A stretch of DNA of 64,000 nt from assembly GCA_021229015.1 (NCBI GenBank), contig CM037777.1:22318110-22382109 (forward strand), in the 5' to 3' direction. Both the position numbers and the translations under genes were made by a program. Source of the DNA: Solen grandis. Lineage: Eukaryota > Mollusca > Bivalvia > Adapedonta > Solenidae. Under the pieces are notes generated by a model that searched no databases, was not told the origin of the DNA, and saw only the letters and a list, made by a program, of their open reading frames with translations. How positions within the stretch are numbered: the stretch's first letter is position 1; every line of letters begins with the position of its first letter. Shown here in pieces: positions 1 to 15,500 of this stretch.

Positions 1-383
1 ATAACAATCAGGCAGAACAATAGTATACTGAAATACATTACAAAATGTATTCATAATGGTAAAAATTGAACCCTTAGTCCTGTATTTAAATGTTGCAGGT
101 TTCTTATGACATTACTGTATACACTATAGCCACATAAATACTATGTGATATGTATGATAAAAGTTTTATAAAAGCAAACACTTTACCATCTGTGCATCCA
201 GTATGTGAGGAACTCCTGTTACAGATTTTAAATTGTTATCATCCTTATCTTTAAGATTAAACTGTTACATAGTAAACCTTAGTGTGACTACCAAGCAGCT
301 TTCAGAATGATCTGGCTTTCTCTTAGTCAATCAAGGGTCATATGGCATAAATGAGTACTGAATCATTTAAATAGATGCCTTAC

Positions 384-549
384 CTCTCCATCCTGGAAAG
401 CCTTGGAGCGTATCGTGATACTGCCAAGGTCCACAGCCTCTTGGAATCGTGGTGGGACTCGCATGGTCTGGAGCTTCTCATATGCATACCTGGCCAACTT
501 GTATGCTCCCAAGTTCTTACTCTGCTTGGCCAAGGCATAAAGTGTGCCA
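384..549 (-). CDS. IFT122: IFT122 exon 23 (residues 944-999), last exon in window
   Basis: The exon encodes [40 protein letters not shown] and [15 protein letters not shown]. The acceptor is GTGAAG and the donor GTAAGG. Positions 1-383 are intron, and the remaining C-terminal exons lie to the left of the window. Confidence 0.96.
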
Positions 550-3500
550 CTTCACTTAGTCAAGGGGTAAATAACAATAAACATGTACGTTGTATATTCA
601 TGTCATTTTTTTTCCTGATCATTTTCCTAATATTTTGATTTTTTTTAAAAATATATTAGGGATTTTAAGTATGCTGTCTTAATTTCTTTCTTTTTTTTTT
701 AAGAAAAAAAAAAGAGTTATATCAGCTTACACACTTGAGGGTTTGAATGGACAGCATTAATGCTGCAAAATTGATGTTGGAAAATTGTATTCATCTTTAT
801 ACAGTACATACATAACTTAAAACCAACTTCAGTTACATGTGATGTATGCTTACAGAGTATTTCAGACTGTCTGTGATTGCAACATCATTACTTGACATCA
901 TTTGGAACAAAGAGTTTTCACCACTATTAACCACAGATTCAAGATATTACCCTGTAAGAAATACAATGTATATTTGATTCATAGCAAGAGCCCAAATATT
1001 AGGCCTCCAAATCAAAGAGTGTGTCAAAGCAACCGACAAAGGCATCAATTTAAGACCATCTCTATAACACTTTGTTGATGTTACTTTATAATAAGTAACT
1101 ACTTGCTGTGTATAAAGGATACACCTTTGAGATGCCGTGTGGGATGTCTGTGTGCATCTGGTGCAGGAGGTACCTGGCGATGTTGAACAGGGCCTCAGGC
1201 AGGTGGGACGTGAACGGCTCATCCTAGGGATAGAAAGTTACAGGAGTGTTACAACTACTTTACCCCAACAGTTTAGACTGTCTTAACCCTTACCCTGCTG
1301 GAACCCTAAGTGCGAACCTTTGCCACCAGTAAAGAGCCAGGCCAGCCTGCACATCCGTGCAGGCTGGCCTGGCTCTCTACTGTTGGCTGACCAACTACAA
1401 GTTTTCATCTTGTTATCCCTAAAATTGATAATGGACAGTTCCAAAAAAGTTGCCGGCTAAGTCCATTTGAGAAATTCAGCAGGTTAAGGGTTCATGATCA
1501 CCTGTACTGAATAGCCATCTTGTTCCAATCCACTAGTTTTCTGATTTATACAAGGGCATATACAAAATTGTAATTCTCATTAAAACTTGAAAATCACTAG
1601 ATGGTGATCAATACACAATTGTTGAATATATAGCCCCCACTTCTGTGAAGCCGCGATATAGATATATGAATATTCATCTACATATATTGTTTTTAAAGAA
1701 TATAATTTAGTCCTATAATTATAATAAGAATCAACGTCCTTTTCAATGTATCAATATACATACACTATTCACTTCAAAAAAAAAACACACACTTTTAAGT
1801 CAACCATATTTCTGTAATATATCTTTACTTTGAGCACTTTGTCCCAGAAAAGAACGACAGCTTTACTGATAAAATAAGTAACTCACTGTGTATCTCTGTA
1901 TGGAATGGTATGCATAATACATGGTGGCCTTCCTCTGGAAGTCATAAAACTTAGGCAGCATCTCCTCCATCTTATCTGGCTCATCTGTGAGCAGGAATAG
2001 TGCAACAAAAGCTATTGAAATTGGTGATGTTATAAGTACTGGGGGTGTAAAAGATCACATTCATGACCTGTTTCAAGAACAAACTTCACATTTTTGAATA
2101 TTTACAGTGGCCTTCAAACACTGACTTGGTAACATTCATCATACTTTTGGCAAAACTGCAAATCTTTAAATCATTTGAAACCCAAAATACTGGAAGAAGC
2201 AGGTAAAATTTGTGTCCACAACTCCTTTAAATAAGAATATTTTCAAAATCACCTACCTCATAATGTATAATAATCTTAAATAGTTTACAGGTAGTATTCC
2301 ACATGACTTTGTACACAAATTCATGCAAACAAAAAATGTTGTTTTAATACTTTTTTTTTTTCACTGATTATTAAAATGTGTACCAAACTACATCTAGTTT
2401 TAAATCTCAATTGAAAATTCAGTATCTGTATGTCATAAATAAAAGAGAAAGATGTTTATACTAACAGTCACTGCTATGATGTTATGCAAATCCGCCCTAA
2501 ACCTTTCTCTTTGCAACAGTAATGATCTCTCAAAACCTTGCCCTGCAAATTAAGACTGTCCTCACCTCGTGCTATATCCAGACATTGTATGGAGAGTTTC
2601 CAAAAGTAATACCCTGCGTCATGGAAACGACTCTCGATCACAGCATTGTGGGTCAGCTGCTCAAGGACCTTCACAGCCTCTGCCTGAAGACCAGCCTTGT
2701 GAAATGCTGAAATAGGTCAAACAACAGAATTGTTTCTGTCAGTATGGATGATGTATTCCTGAGGCAGACTACAATTAACAGTACACAAGACCACCTTAAA
2801 TCAAATATTTGTAACTGTTAATCAAAGAAAAGCTGTATATCCCTCTGACAAAAAAATACATGTGAACTTTGTTTCCAACCGTTTATTTTATTTTATAACT
2901 TAGACAAACATAGGGATGGGAATACACTGAGCTAAGCATCATGTCAATTACCTTCTTTTTAAAGCTAAACCATTAAACATGATTTTATAAAAAAAAAAAA
3001 GTGTTCCTTGAAACACACCTGTCACCTGCTGGAAAAAAAAGTATCACGGAAAAAGTGTGATAGAAAATGAAGAAGTGATCCCTCTGCTTACAGCAGGTAA
3101 CACAAAAATCGCTCACTCTTGTCATAATAATATCTTAAATAAACAATAGATAAATAGATATAATATCAACTTATATAAAAATAAATCATATAACCTTGTT
3201 AATAGTAGAATATGGTGCCCATTCAGGCCCACTATACCTTGCTGGGCCTCCTCAAACCGGTCATTTTCTGCCAGCCACTGTGCATAGGGGACATACACAT
3301 CTATCTTGTACTCAGGATGTTTCTCAACTAGAGTGAAGGCCTGAAATTAGATTATAACTTGCTATGTCTTAGGTAGTAGCTATTTCACAATTCTATGGCT
3401 ATGTTAATCATTAATCAAGGAAAGTTCAAGACTGACTTATAAATAAACAAATATATGTATAAAGAAATTAATGTAGAGATAAATGATGTTGAGGGACTGA

Positions 3501-6500
3501 TATCTGTGCACACACAATAACCCTAACAACGACAACAATATTATAATAAATCTTTTTTTTATCTCTGAAAATTAAACAAACTTTAAAAAAGTAATATCCC
3601 AAAGTATCTGTCTAAAAACTTGACACTATTTTAAAATATTCTTTACATCTAATATTCCTGACTGAAATAATTTTGAGGACATAATTTAGTAAATGAGTAT
3701 GTCAGGACAGGTATTTCAGTTAACAGAAATCTCTAGCACAGGCGATTTAACCTCATATAGACTCACTTTGATTCCATGGCAAACAGTGCAGACCCAGATC
3801 AGACAGCACCTGTAAGAAGCGGTCTGATCAGGATCTCCTCTGTTTGCTCATACAATATTGCAACTCAGATTCTACACAGTCTGCAAAGACAAATCCTTTG
3901 TTTCATATTTCCCATTTTAGTTTTGGTAAATTAATATACATCATGTCATAAGTTTGCATATAAATATTCATGAGGAAAACGATAAATTGGAAAATCATCA
4001 ATGAGGATTGAGATTAAAATAAGATCCAACTTACATCCTCCCAATGTTTAGCCTCCACATGCAGCATGATGAGAGACTTGTGGTCACCCATTTTACTGAA
4101 CACTTCGGCTGCATACCCATACTGCTCCAGCTTGGCCAAGTAGTGGGCACACTTGGATAGAGATTCACGGTCCGCCTTGTCAAGCTTCCGCGCCAGGTCA
4201 ATCAACCTGCACAAAATATGGACCAGAAGATCATAAATATCAGATCTAATGCAGCTGATAACACAAAGTATTTGTGACATATTGACTGTGTCTGCAAACA
4301 AGAAAATCTATTGAACACACACAAAAAAGAAGAAAATTTATCAAACTTGGTAAGAAATTCATGTTAAAAAAGAACCCATAATCGTCTTCATAAGTTCATG
4401 ATCAAGTGTCTAGGTAACCAGAAAGGGTTTGACATTAACAGAAGAAATGTAGACTCACATGTCTGACCATCCATGGTCACCAATGATATCAATGGCCTTG
4501 ACATACTCTCCTGCACTGATGTACATCTCCGCAGCAGCCTTGGGCTCGTTACTGCTCTTGGCCCAGTCTGCTTGCTTCGTGATCAGCATCTTTTTGTCTA
4601 GAGGGTCTCCCGAGCCAATGAACTCCTGAACAAAGCATGATGAGACCATTGTATAATAGAGGGTCAAAATCATTTTGGAATTTTCTGTTTCTGAAAGGAT
4701 GGGTTTTTGCTTCATGCTATGAGAATGCGAAGCTTAATTTGACTGCTCCTCTAAAGAACTACGGTATGGTATAAGCTGCATGTCTGTTTTAGCAACATGA
4801 TGTCAGAAGTAATAAAGATAGCACTATAAAAAAAAAAAAGAGACATAAATAAGACATAGCAACATCTTTTTAGCCTTCATTTGTAAACTACTGAGGAAAA
4901 AAAAAACAGACTATAGATATAATTAACTTTTTGTGTAAATAAAAATATCCTTTGATAGAATGTCACCTACCTTGGCATACTCAAACATGCGGAGGTCGGT
5001 ATACATATTCATGGCCTTGTGTTCCTGGCCAGACTTCTTGAAAAGCTTGGCTGCCTCATGGAACTTGCCCTGGTAGGCATACACATCTCCCAGGAACACC
5101 ATGTTGTCATTCTCCCCACGCTTCTTACGCTCCTGCAAGCATACATCAGGGTAGCAGAGATTCTTATCTAAGCAAGTACTAAGGCAAAAAAAAAGTTCAT
5201 TTTCTGGTCACCAGCAAAAAAAAAAAAGAGGGTAGGTAGGTAGGGATTTTTTAATGAAAAGAAAGGTAAAAAAAGGTGGAAAGATTTTTTAAAGCTGGAA
5301 AGGTAAAAATAAAATTAAGGGTCGGTCGTTAAAAAAGAGTCAGTCAGGAGACCTGAAACGAAAGTTTTTTTTTGTCTAAACACAAGCTATTCATAAGACA
5401 TTGAGCTCAACTTTTCTGATACTTTAATGTTAGTTTAACAAAATGTTACATGTTGAACTTTCAGTAATGTTCAAGTTCAAAAAGGCCCATAATTCACAAT
5501 TAATTCAGCCCCTGGACACATTTAAGAAGTTTCAAGTCAATCCAATAAATGATTCCCACAACACATGCATGATTATGTTCCTACAAATTATTTTTGCTAA
5601 CATTTTGTCAGTTTGGAAGAATATCTATTCAAATAACTTAAAATACAGGATACATTCTATATCAGTATCTAAACACCAGATGAGCTGTAAATTATATACA
5701 AAACAAGGCTGTGTCACAGACACGAAATCCCCCGCCGAATATATTTAGTTCATGAATGGGAGCTGTTTTTACAGAACATAAATCAGGGGCCGTAACTCCA
5801 TTGTAAAAGATCAAACTGGGTCATGCTGTCAATATGATTATAATTCCTTATTGCCTCTTGATATAACAGAACAGAACAAGAAGAGACTTTATTACTTCCA
5901 AGTATACAACATGGAGAAAAGTTTATATATACACACAACTAAATATATAAACAAACTATACCATAAGCTTTTTCTGGTGTATTAATTTACCTGTACTAAT
6001 ATGCTGTGATTCTTCACATCGAGAAATTTCAGAAGATAAAATTTCGCGTTGACGCAAAAAACTGCCAAAAAAATCACTCAAAACTATATTCCCCTCCCTA
6101 TTTCATGGGTAGGAGACAAAAATCAAGTATGAAAAATAACAAAGGGCAATAACTCCAAAATTCGGATAAGGAGAGTTATGGTTCTTGTGCACTGCACTTC
6201 TCCTCAATGAGATCTGTCCACCTGTGAAGTTTCAAAGCAATAGCTTGAATACTTTTGGAGTAATGCTCAGGACAAAAATCAAGTATGAAAAATAACAAAG
6301 GGCAATAACTCCAAAATTGGTAAGAGAGTTATGGTTCTTGTGCACTGCACTTCTCCTCAATGAGATCTGTCCACCTGTGAAGTTTCAAAGCAATAGCTTG
6401 AATACTTTTGGAGTTATGCTCCGGACAAAATTCGGACGGACGGACGGACGGACGGACACACGGACGCACGGACGGACGGACAACGCCAAAACAATATCCC

Positions 6501-9500
6501 CCTCCCGATTTCATCGGCGGGGGATAATTAGATAGGATCTACAGCTATTACTGAAGGTGACTGATACCTACGCATCCCATCTAGTCTTCGCGTTATGTGA
6601 GAGAAGGACAGGACAGAATGGGACACAAAGAGCATGATTCCTATATTACGCCCACATCTGTAAAGCCGGGATATAATTACAATCAAGATATTCAGATAGG
6701 ATGTTCGCCCTACCTCAATGTTGTGTATCAGCTCAAGATATCGGAGGTCCCTGATGCGGATAAAAGCCTTCTTGGCTGTGTCAAAGTCCAGTCCCTCCAG
6801 GGCCTCGTGGGCCAGTGCCTCCCAGTCTCCATCTGTCACACCCAGACACGCCACCTTGTAGGCATCCCTAGAAAGAGTCCACAGATTAATAGTGTTCTTA
6901 TGCTGAGGTAAAATTTTCATAAGATTAAGAGTTGTTGGAACGACACATTTGCCCCCCTATGCTCCCCCCACTCCAAACCCATAAGTCAATACTGGTCATC
7001 TACTAGTCCTGACCAATCACCATATGAAGTTTGAGGAATGTGGGCCCAAGCGTTCTCCAGTTAATGATCAGAACGATTTTCACATTAGAGGGCAATTTTC
7101 ACATAAGTGACCTTGACTTTCACCAAGTGATCCTAAAATCATTATGGGTCATCTACTAGTCATGACCAATCACCCAATGAAATTTCAGGAACTTACTGAC
7201 CGACAGACCGACCATTATTTGCTAAACAATATGCCCCTTCTTCGAAGGGGAGCATAATTACTGTTCATTCACTTTAAGTAATGAGGGGTAAACATTCCTG
7301 ACTGCAGATTCAAAAGTTGTAGGTTTGCATCTCATTCATGACCTTCTCAAGCGCAAAGTACTTGTCTAAAATACAAAGTACCAAGGAGATGTTGAGAGGG
7401 GTTAATAAATAAATAAGCTTAAATAAAATGAGAATTATCATGGAAGATGATGAATACCCCCATATACCAATTTGTCACAGTCACTGTTACCATGTCAGAC
7501 ATGCTTGAGAAAAATAACAAAGGGCCATACATAGCCCCCATATCCTTTGTATCTGGGGGTAAAACTAAGTATTATTTGTTGAAAAGTAAATGTGTACTAG
7601 CCATATGACAGTATTAGAGTCATATAACAATGTCCAGCTAATTACAAGTCTTCCACCCAAAGTGCACAGAAGCATCCCAAGTAGAACCACTGACCTATTG
7701 CAAGCTGGAAGACTTCCTGACAGGGTCAAAGTGAAACAAAGTCAGTGAATAAAACAACTTAGCCACTGAGGCCCCTTCTTTTTTAGTAAAATTGTGTTCT
7801 AACTCTTTGGCTTCACATCACTGTCAAACAAAGAATTTCATTTACTCTAAGGTTTAGAAACACTAAATTTTGAAGCAAGTGATAGAATTCTAAAAATAAC
7901 ATGAAAATGCAACACAAAAATTGAGCATAAATGTTTACAATCATTTGTATTAATCATTTTCATACTATAACATGGTTTCACTGATTCAAATATTTTCTCT
8001 ATCCTGATGTTTAACCAAAACACCCTGACACTTGACTTACTTGAAGAGTTTCTTCTCTAGGTATTGATACATCGGGGCTGACTGAGGTACGTCCACTGAG
8101 GACATGGAATAGATGTGTAGACAGAAGATCTTGGAGCCACTGAATCCGACCACAAACCCCTGTAAAATAAACAAACTGTCCATGTAACATTACTAAGGAA
8201 ATTTCCTTCTTACTGAACTTTCATGTCACCATCAATGATTAAATGTCAGCTGTTTAAATCAGAAATTATGTTTTCTAATTATATCCCCGCCACATCGGGC
8301 CCCCGATCTCACTACGCTCATAAAGCATGATGGGAATGCGTAGAATGCAGTCTGATCTTCTTTGGACTTTCTGCAATCTTAAATGAGCGCGGTATGCAAT
8401 CTCCATGGATGTGGAATCCTTATGTCCAATCACTGTTTTACAAATTTATAATTTAAACAATGCGCATATTTTTACATTGCAACAACAAAGAAAATCAGAC
8501 CATCTACAAACATGTTTATTTTTTCTCAACTGTTTAAAGATGAGTTTTCTGCTACAGGTTATATTTTTGAAATATGTGAAAAATAAACCAACCACCAACA
8601 ATCTTATCTAGAACTATCACTGAGCATAATTAACCCAAACAAACCGCTTTGACACAAAAAAGGGGCTATAATTTAAAATCCTTGACATATTTATCTGCAC
8701 TTGTCTGCTGATTGGTCTTATCATGACAGAACGAGCCTGATTCCAATATACTATAGAATCATTAATTTTCATGGTGGACCAATTTTCGTTAATTTCGTGG
8801 ATGACTGTATCCATGAATATTTATCCCAATGAAAACTGTCACTCTCCGGTTCCTGTCTACTCTCTGCGGGTTTTGCCGCACTTCTCCCCTGTCGAATGTA
8901 CAGTGTTCCTCTTGGACGTCTTTTTGGTGGCATACCAAACATTTAAAATTGATTTAAATGATTTTTGTTAAGTTTCAACTTCGCCAAATTAAACTTTGAT
9001 CTGGCGCACGTGGTCTAACTGAATGGTGCTGCGTAAAAACAACACAACCATAATTTCCACATTTCAAATCCTCCAGTATGCAAAGATGTGCATCTCAGTG
9101 CAATAAAATGACTTTTTGTTAATCAATAGTCTGTATTATTTCATAGGCTTCATGTTTTCTTGAACATGGTTCCACAGATATATATACTAATGAAATTGAT
9201 TTAATCACAGATTTCACAAAATGTAATGTCAACAAAAATAAAAGATTTACAGCAACCCCTGTTTCTAAGAAGTATAGGAATAATAAAATGTCCTTAACTT
9301 TCAATACCTGGTAACAATGAAAGTAAGCATTTTGTCTCTAGGTGGAGATACCCTGACATTACCTGCAGCTTCTGTTGATGGACCGGGAAGGTGCTAGCCT
9401 TGATATTCAGGAGACCGTTTCCAGAGAAACACAACATGTCCTCATAGTGAGTGTTCCAAGCCACACTGTTAGCATTGGGCTCCTGTAACACATATATGTC

Positions 9501-12500
9501 AAAGGTCATGGGACGCATGGAAAGAAATGAAGTTTAATATTACTGTTTAGAATCAATATCATAATCCAGCAACCTTTGTCCCAATCTGAACTACCTAGAC
9601 CTTGATTATGTTAGATTTGAAAATGAGATCAGAGAGACACATAAACATGGAAGGATTAATCCTGTTTCAACTTTTGCAGATTGGAGAGTGAAACAATTTT
9701 AATTCACAATGCTCAAATACATTTGCAGGGTTTTCCCTTGATATTTTTAATGGGGGACAAAATGACTCCTTGATATATAGATAAAGAGATAACTTTTGAA
9801 ATATTTGGGGATCATTTACTCAATTTGAGGTTCAAAATGGGCAATTTTGTTCCCTAAGGAAAATCCCGATTTGGATAAGTACACTGAGATACACAGATAA
9901 TGCAAAATAACACAATCAACAAATTCAATTAGTTTGATACATTTCTTTCCCTTTTAGATTGTTCAAGGAAGCTACATTTCTTCCTCTGTAAAGATCTTCA
10001 GACAAAAATTATAGTAGCACAGGATTACCATAAATATGAAGATGATCGACTCAAAGATAAAATATAATATCTTAAAATCTATATCATATATCATGTGCAA
10101 TGAAGGTATTGAAGAGGAGATGTTCAAAACCTCTTTATGAAAACAACAACAACAAAAAACAAATGAAAATCACAAACAATGGTAAATCAGAGTACAAAAT
10201 AACCAACAAAACATGACAATTGAAACACCGAAAGAGAACAGAAACATGGCAACAAGCAAACAAGACATCCCTTTCTGACATAAGACATCAAGGCAACTTT
10301 TGCCATGACCTCAACATGAAACAAGCCTTCATCTGCATCCTCACTGCACACTAACTCTCTCTGTAAAGGGAAGTCACAAATAGCTATTCCGGTCTTTAAA
10401 GATATTTTATTAGAAACTGATTGAAACAGAATGAATACATGAAGTAAACCAGAAAAAATAATGTCTGCATCATGAGCAAATCATACAGAGAAAAAATCTC
10501 ATGAAATCTACAAAATGAAGTATGTTATGGAGACATAACTTTTGCCAAGTTCTTGATAAATATTCAAGTATGATCCCAAGAATGTTAGTAAAAGCCATAT
10601 TCTTTGTCTATGCATGAAACTTAAATACATTTCTATTTTCAAGAACATGAGGCCTGGAGATCTTGAATCTTTAGAAAATAAGAGTGTTCTCTTGAACACG
10701 TGTGACACCTGCTGAAGTGTGACGGAAAAAGAGTGACTGACAGACGGACGGAAAAACAGATGTCTTAAACACACATATAAATACATACACCTAATTATGA
10801 ATGTCTATGTTCAACATGACATTTTAAACACAAACAAGTAAAGACAACCAACCTGGAATAAGAGCTCTTTGGTGTTGACATCATACACAAGGCATGTATT
10901 ATGTTCATCCACCACTGCCAGGTGAGTCCGGCTGGCACTCATGTCCAGACACCGCACCGATGTTGCCTGCTTCAGGAGAGTTATTGGGAACGGGTTGTCG
11001 ACGAACAGCTTCAAGATCTGTCAATATAATAATATACAGTGGATAAATCCATTCCCATTTTCATCCTAACAAGGAAATGACATATACAAACAACTTAATA
11101 TAATATCAGCAAATATTGGGTTTAACGTCCCGCTGACAGCATTTCAGTCATTTGGAGACTATGTCTACTTCAGGCAGATATTGTGCTGCCATACTAAAGT
11201 ATCACGTTGGAGTTTCTCACAGTTGTTCAGATATTATTATGTTAGCTACTTCGCGTTAACACTGGAATGAGAAGGTAACACTGTAGTATGTGTTTAAACT
11301 GACTTAGCATAAATAATGGTGTTTTTTCAGATGCTCATTCTGACAAGATATAAGAGGTAAGTAAAAGTCATCACAGTTACTTCTTTTAAGCGTAAGTGAC
11401 TCATCTGTTTAAAATTGGTTCAGATTTCAGAAGAAAAAAACCTGAGTTATTATGTATTTCCTGTTTATTTCATTAAGCCTGTGTTACATGGTTTTACTTA
11501 ATAATATTAACTTTCAGAACATTTTCAACTTCACCCTCAGGATCTCTTTCTCAAACAATTGTTGAATGCCCATTTCATTGTGTTTATCCTCTAGTTTTAC
11601 TCATTTTTTATGTTGTTGTTTGCATTCATGCTCAGGTGTGTGTGCATGGTGCTGCAGTTTTGACAGAGAATGCCTTTAAGGCCCAACACCTCTGACTTCA
11701 GTTCTCTTGGACTTTTCCTGTTAGGGCTGTCCTCCCTTAGCACCTCTAGACAGGTGCACCTACACACTAAGACAGATGCAGAGATACAAGGGATCCCAGT
11801 GCTCATTTCAAATAGACCCCCTGGTTCTTTTAACATGCCATGTGTATAGCACAAATATATGGAAAGCCCCTTAACCACTGTCTGTATGACCCAGCACTAG
11901 GCTTCTAGTTAGATGGGGAACCCTGAAAAGTGTCCCAGAAATTTTCCAAGGTTCTACCAGATTTGGACCTACACATTTCTTATACGAATAACTTTCCTGC
12001 ATATAAAATTCAGACTTCATATAAAACGCATCATTAAATTACCAACATGCATATTCAAGTTTCCTTTACCTGACCATTTTTCAGGCCCACCAATAGTCCC
12101 TCCCGGCCCGGAGGTCCCCCGATGACCTTGATGTATCTGATGAGGGACTCCATCACCCATTCTTTCTCCTTCACACCCTGGAATGTGTAGCACTGCAGCC
12201 TCTTGTCCTGTAACAGTAACATAAACACACTTATCTAGGTGGAATGTTTAGTTTAATGCCCCATCACCAATATTTCAGTCATTTGTGGACTTCATCAACA
12301 TGAGACAAATGTAATCCTGCCTCACGTGATATTATGTCATAGACATGTGGCAAGATACCACACCCAGTCACATTGTCCTGACACCAGGCCAACCAGTCCT
12401 GGAACTACCTTATGAACTGAGTACAAAGCAGGGAGATATACGAACAGATTTAAGATCAGTGACAGTGTTTCATGTGGTCCAATGATGAACAACTTCACAA

Positions 12501-15500
12501 CAATATCAACATCCTGTACAGAATTGTCCATAATGTTAATTATATTAATTCCTTAGAGAATGTGTATTGCAATTTGAAGTAAATCTTGTATCAATTTACA
12601 GACAGAAATATGGTTTTAAAGGAGTAAAAGTAGCTTCTTAGCTTCTTTTATTACCTGAGGCAACTGCAGATAAAAGGAAAGAACTTGATTTTTATACAAA
12701 GAGCTGGAACCATACCTGACAAAGGATTATGTTCTGTGAACACACGACCAGCAGGTTGCATTCAAACTTGCGGTTCATTTTGTCCTTCACCCTGTAGTGC
12801 ATGTCTGCTGCATCATCAGAATACAGCTCATAGATAACGATCTTATCTGGCAGTTGAACCTGCAATGTAGTATCAGAAATGGTTCACTGTTATTAGTTAT
12901 TTGTTTATTGGGTTTAACGTCCCACTGTCTCAGTCATTTGGAGACTATGTCTACTTGAGACAGATAAAGTGCTGCCACACTGTAATATCATGCTGTAGAC
13001 ATGTAGCATGATACTACACCCAGTCACATTATCCTGATACTGAGCTAACCAGTCCTGGAACTACCCTTATATGCTTTGTGCCAAGCAAGGGACCCATACC
13101 AGTACCATTTTTTCGATTTTGGTATGTCGCAGCCAGGGATCGAACCAAACAACTTCCCGAGTCCAACAACTATCAGTACTTAGATAAAACAAGAGTGCCA
13201 GTGATGCCACAATATACGCCGCCACAAAATATAAAGACCAAGAGGGGTCTTTTAATTATTGCTTTTAACATTTCTGTAAGCATAACCTCATAATGAAGTC
13301 TGTAAGACCAATTAATTTAGCTGAACAGAGATAGAACCCTAAAAATGCTTCCAATATGACAGTAGGTCAAATAGCAGTATCAATTTGAATCCTTTTTTCT
13401 TTCTCCCCATAACTCTTGCAAAAATCACTGTACCAGAAAATCCTTGCCTTATGCACTTTTACCTGTTTAGAAACTTGAGTTGTGTTTTAAAGAGACCATG
13501 TTTAGAAAGGCATAACTATTGCAAATATTGATGAACATCAAAGCCCCTGCTTTGTGCATATCTACCCAGTATAGTAATGACATTGCCCAAGTTTTGAAAA
13601 GATTAGGTCAGAAACATACAAGAAATTGCATTCCCAAAGCTGAAATATCCCCAATGATATTGACCAAGTTTTGAAAAGATTCATTCAGAAATGTAGGAGG
13701 AGTTGCGTTCACAAGGCTGCAATATCAATCAGCTACAGAGACTAAGTTTCAAGGTACACAAATCTTGTAAAAATCAATGAACCATAAAATCGCCACTTCA
13801 TGCACATTTACCCATTAAAGTTATGACATTGACCAAGTTATAAAAAGATTCATTCAGAAATGTAGGAGGAGTTGCGTTCACAAGGCTGCAATATCATTCA
13901 GCTACAGAGACTAAGTTTCAAGGGACACAAACCTTGTAAAAATCAATGAACTGGAAAATCACCACTTCATGCTCATCTACCCATTATAGTAAGGATATTG
14001 ACCAAGTTTTGAAAAGATTCATTCAGAAATGTAGGAGGAGTTACGTTCACAAGGCTGCAATATCAAACAGCTACAGAGACTAAGTTTCAAGGGACACAAA
14101 TCATGTAAAAATCAATGAACCATAAAATCACCACTTCATGCACATCTACCCATTATAGTAATGATATTGACCAAGTTTTGAAAAGATTCATTCAGAAATG
14201 TAGGAGGAGTTGCATTCACAAGGCTGCAATATCATTCAACTACAGAGACTAAGTTTCAAAGGGACACAAATCATGTAAAAATCAATGAACCGGAAAATCG
14301 CCACTTCATGCACATCTACCCATTAAAGTAATGACATTGACCAAGTTTTGAAAAAATTCATTCAGAAATGTAGGAGGAGTTGCGTTCACAAGGCTGCAAT
14401 ATCATTCAGCTACAGAGACTAAGTTTCAAAGGGACACAAATCTTGTAAAAATCAATGAACAGGAAAATCGCCACTTTATGCACATCTACCCATTATAGTA
14501 ATGACATTGACCAAGTTTTGAAAAGATTCATTCAGAAACGTAGGAGTAGTTGCGTTCACAAGATATGGACGTACGGACGTACGAACATACGGATGTACGG
14601 ACGGACGGACAGACGGAGAAGATGACGCCAATATACGACCGCCTCCGGCGGCGTATAAAGAAGAGAAAAATTAAAAAAAATACTGTGTTTTGGTTGAACT
14701 TTTCAACTATTTTTACTCAAATAAAATCATGAATCTATATATGAGGTATAAACAAGAACTGGAATTCCCCTTCCTTTATCATTTCTGAATGAATTGGACC
14801 ATTTCCTTGAAATTTACATACAAAATGATGAATGTATAACTTTTCAGTTGGCAAAAAAGGAATGCACATAATTATTTCAGATTTTTTTTTTAGTTTTTAG
14901 AAATATTAATTCAAATCAAGTAAAGGATACATTGCATAGATAAAACCTCAAAAACAGTTTTACTATGAAGAAGGAAGTAGTGATGTTCCGATGTCGCTAG
15001 TTGCCGACAATCAGTTACTTTACTGAAAGGCTACAATAACCAATTTACATATATCCATTGCACGACGTCGTAAAATTTTATACCATACCATGTCATGTTT
15101 TGTGTGTCTTGTGTACACTGTGCATCAATCTGTGTATCATGTAACTGTTAATAATAAAGCGCCTTGCTTAAAATTTATGGAGCGACAAATAATCGAAAGT
15201 TATCGATTGTACCCCATCCGATTAAACCGATAATTGATTGAGAAAAATACCGATTTCTATCACTAGTAGTAAGAAGCTGTGAAAAGTTTTTGAAATAATA
15301 TTATCTCTTCTCTGTAATGCACTCTTACATGAGCACTCTATAACTTAAAACTTGAAACCTGGCATGCATTCAGTATACCAAACAATATTCAACTCTTCCC
15401 TTACAGTCATCTACTTACAGTATAAGGTACACATGAACCGCATGGTATATGGCCCTAAAACAACTTCATAGCTGACTGTGAGCGAACGGTTGCATACAGT

